Origin: Pirellulales bacterium
GTDB lineage: Bacteria; Planctomycetota; Planctomycetia; Pirellulales; Thermoguttaceae
NCBI GenBank assembly: GCA_030605745.1
Contig: JAUWHT010000151.1
Coordinates: 1 to 6,365, forward strand
DNA: 6,365 nt
Reading direction: 5' to 3'
Shown here piece by piece: positions 5,956-6,365 of the stretch. A program made the position numbers and the translations under genes. How positions within the stretch are numbered: position 1 is the stretch's first letter; the number at the start of each line of letters is the position of its first letter. The notes beneath the pieces are model-generated. The model did not search any database and was not told where the DNA came from. It worked only from the letters and a program-made list of their open reading frames with translations.

Positions 5956-6303
5956 TCACACGACCGCTTCAACCCCGACCAGTTGTGCATTTCCCAGGTC
6001 GGGCATGGGCGCTTGTTCCAGCGGGCCGGCTGCGCCGCGTCGGCTGCCGGGATAGAACAGTTCGACGGCCGCGTGGAATTGCCTCAACTCGGGGCCGTTT
6101 TCCATCCGGTCCAACTCGCTCTGGACCTTGTCGCGCAGCTCGTAGACCTGGTGGCGCCCGGCGGGCCAACGCACGCCCATGATGTCGTTGATCTCGTTGA
6201 GCAACTGGTAGACTCGCGCCCGGGTCAAGCCTATCTTCGACACCGCGAAATCGTATGTCCTTACAGGCAAGGCAGTTAGGTCGTCACGTATTGTCTTTGG
6301 CAC
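5956..6303 (-). CDS. Small unrecognised protein with a probable helix-turn-helix; N-terminus uncertain
   Basis: On the minus strand, from a GTG at 6303 to TGA at 5956, 115 residues. Codons are strongly G/C at the third position, as expected for a real gene in this genome. Residues about 9-46 (DLTALPVRTYDFAVSKIGLT, then RARVYQLLNEI) read as short helices with a turn before an ARVYQLL recognition-like helix, followed by MGVRWPAGR. This suggests a small DNA-binding or sigma-like HTH, but I do not recognise the family. Residues 50-80 are charged and probably helical; the tail is Gly/Pro/Ala-rich. The frame has no stop upstream and remains open to position 6365 (at least 20 more codons), so GTG 6303 may be internal. 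AAGGGG lies 7 nt before that GTG on the minus strand and weakly supports it. The gene converges on the GH57 gene, with only 5 nt between the two stop codons, and probably belongs to a different transcription unit. Confidence 0.7.
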   Translation of the reverse strand: MPKTIRDDLTALPVRTYDFAVSKIGLTRARVYQLLNEINDIMGVRWPAGRHQVYELRDKVQSELDRMENGPELRQFHAAVELFYPGSRRGAAGPLEQAPMPDLGNAQLVGVEAVV

Positions 6304-6365
6304 TACGCTGCCCCTTGATTGGGTGGGTTTTCTGTTCGTGGTCAGGGTCTTCGAACCGAACGATG

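Noticed and set aside
5707..6279. Plus-strand frame of 190 codons spanning the GH57 end and the minus-strand gene
   Set aside because: It overlaps two better-supported genes on both sides. Its product is Arg/Pro-rich, as expected from a shifted frame, and it has no family resemblance.

Overview
The window looks like bacterial chromosome of moderately high GC (roughly 60% by eye, not counted). Coding density is high, and no start codon in the glucan cluster has a convincing Shine-Dalgarno sequence. Intergenic gaps are rich in short periodic and inverted repeats. Together with the gene content, this is most reminiscent of a planctomycete (Pirellulales-like) genome. That assignment is an inference from style, not from a marker gene.

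Layout: (1) positions 1-123 are the last 40 codons of an unrecognised gene. (2) 160-2358 encodes a 732-residue GH57 glycoside hydrolase of the amylopullulanase / 'alpha-amylase/alpha-mannosidase' (COG1449) type. (3) 2359-2543 is non-coding, with a duplicated 14-mer, a perfect hairpin and a 7-nt-periodic array that runs up to the next start. (4) 2544-3584 encodes a GalT-like nucleotidylyltransferase. (5) 3585-3766 is non-coding, with a large nested inverted repeat (REP/BIME-like) followed by two opposed 7-nt-periodic blocks. (6) 3767-5950 encodes a second GH57 enzyme, of the 4-alpha-glucanotransferase (TLGT/AmyA) type with the usual middle and C-terminal domains. (7) On the minus strand, ending 5 nt beyond that stop, is a small unrecognised protein with a probable helix-turn-helix; its reading frame stays open to the window edge.

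The three large plus-strand genes form a plausible alpha-glucan (glycogen/maltodextrin) module. One GH57 enzyme hydrolyses or debranches glucan, the other rearranges alpha-1,4 chains, and the GalT-like enzyme connects sugar 1-phosphates with nucleotide sugars. The GalT-like protein resembles, from memory, the plant ADP-glucose phosphorylase at least as much as E. coli GalT. That would fit glycogen metabolism better than the Leloir pathway.

The most unusual signal is non-coding. Each of the three glucan genes is immediately preceded by a short tandem array with a strict 7-nt period. The sequence differs each time (CAATTTx, CCACTxx, CTGAxxA), but the period and the placement near the start codon are the same. 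A further 2x14 nt repeat follows the first GH57 gene. This resembles the heptanucleotide STRR repeats described in filamentous cyanobacteria, here in what appears to be an unrelated lineage.
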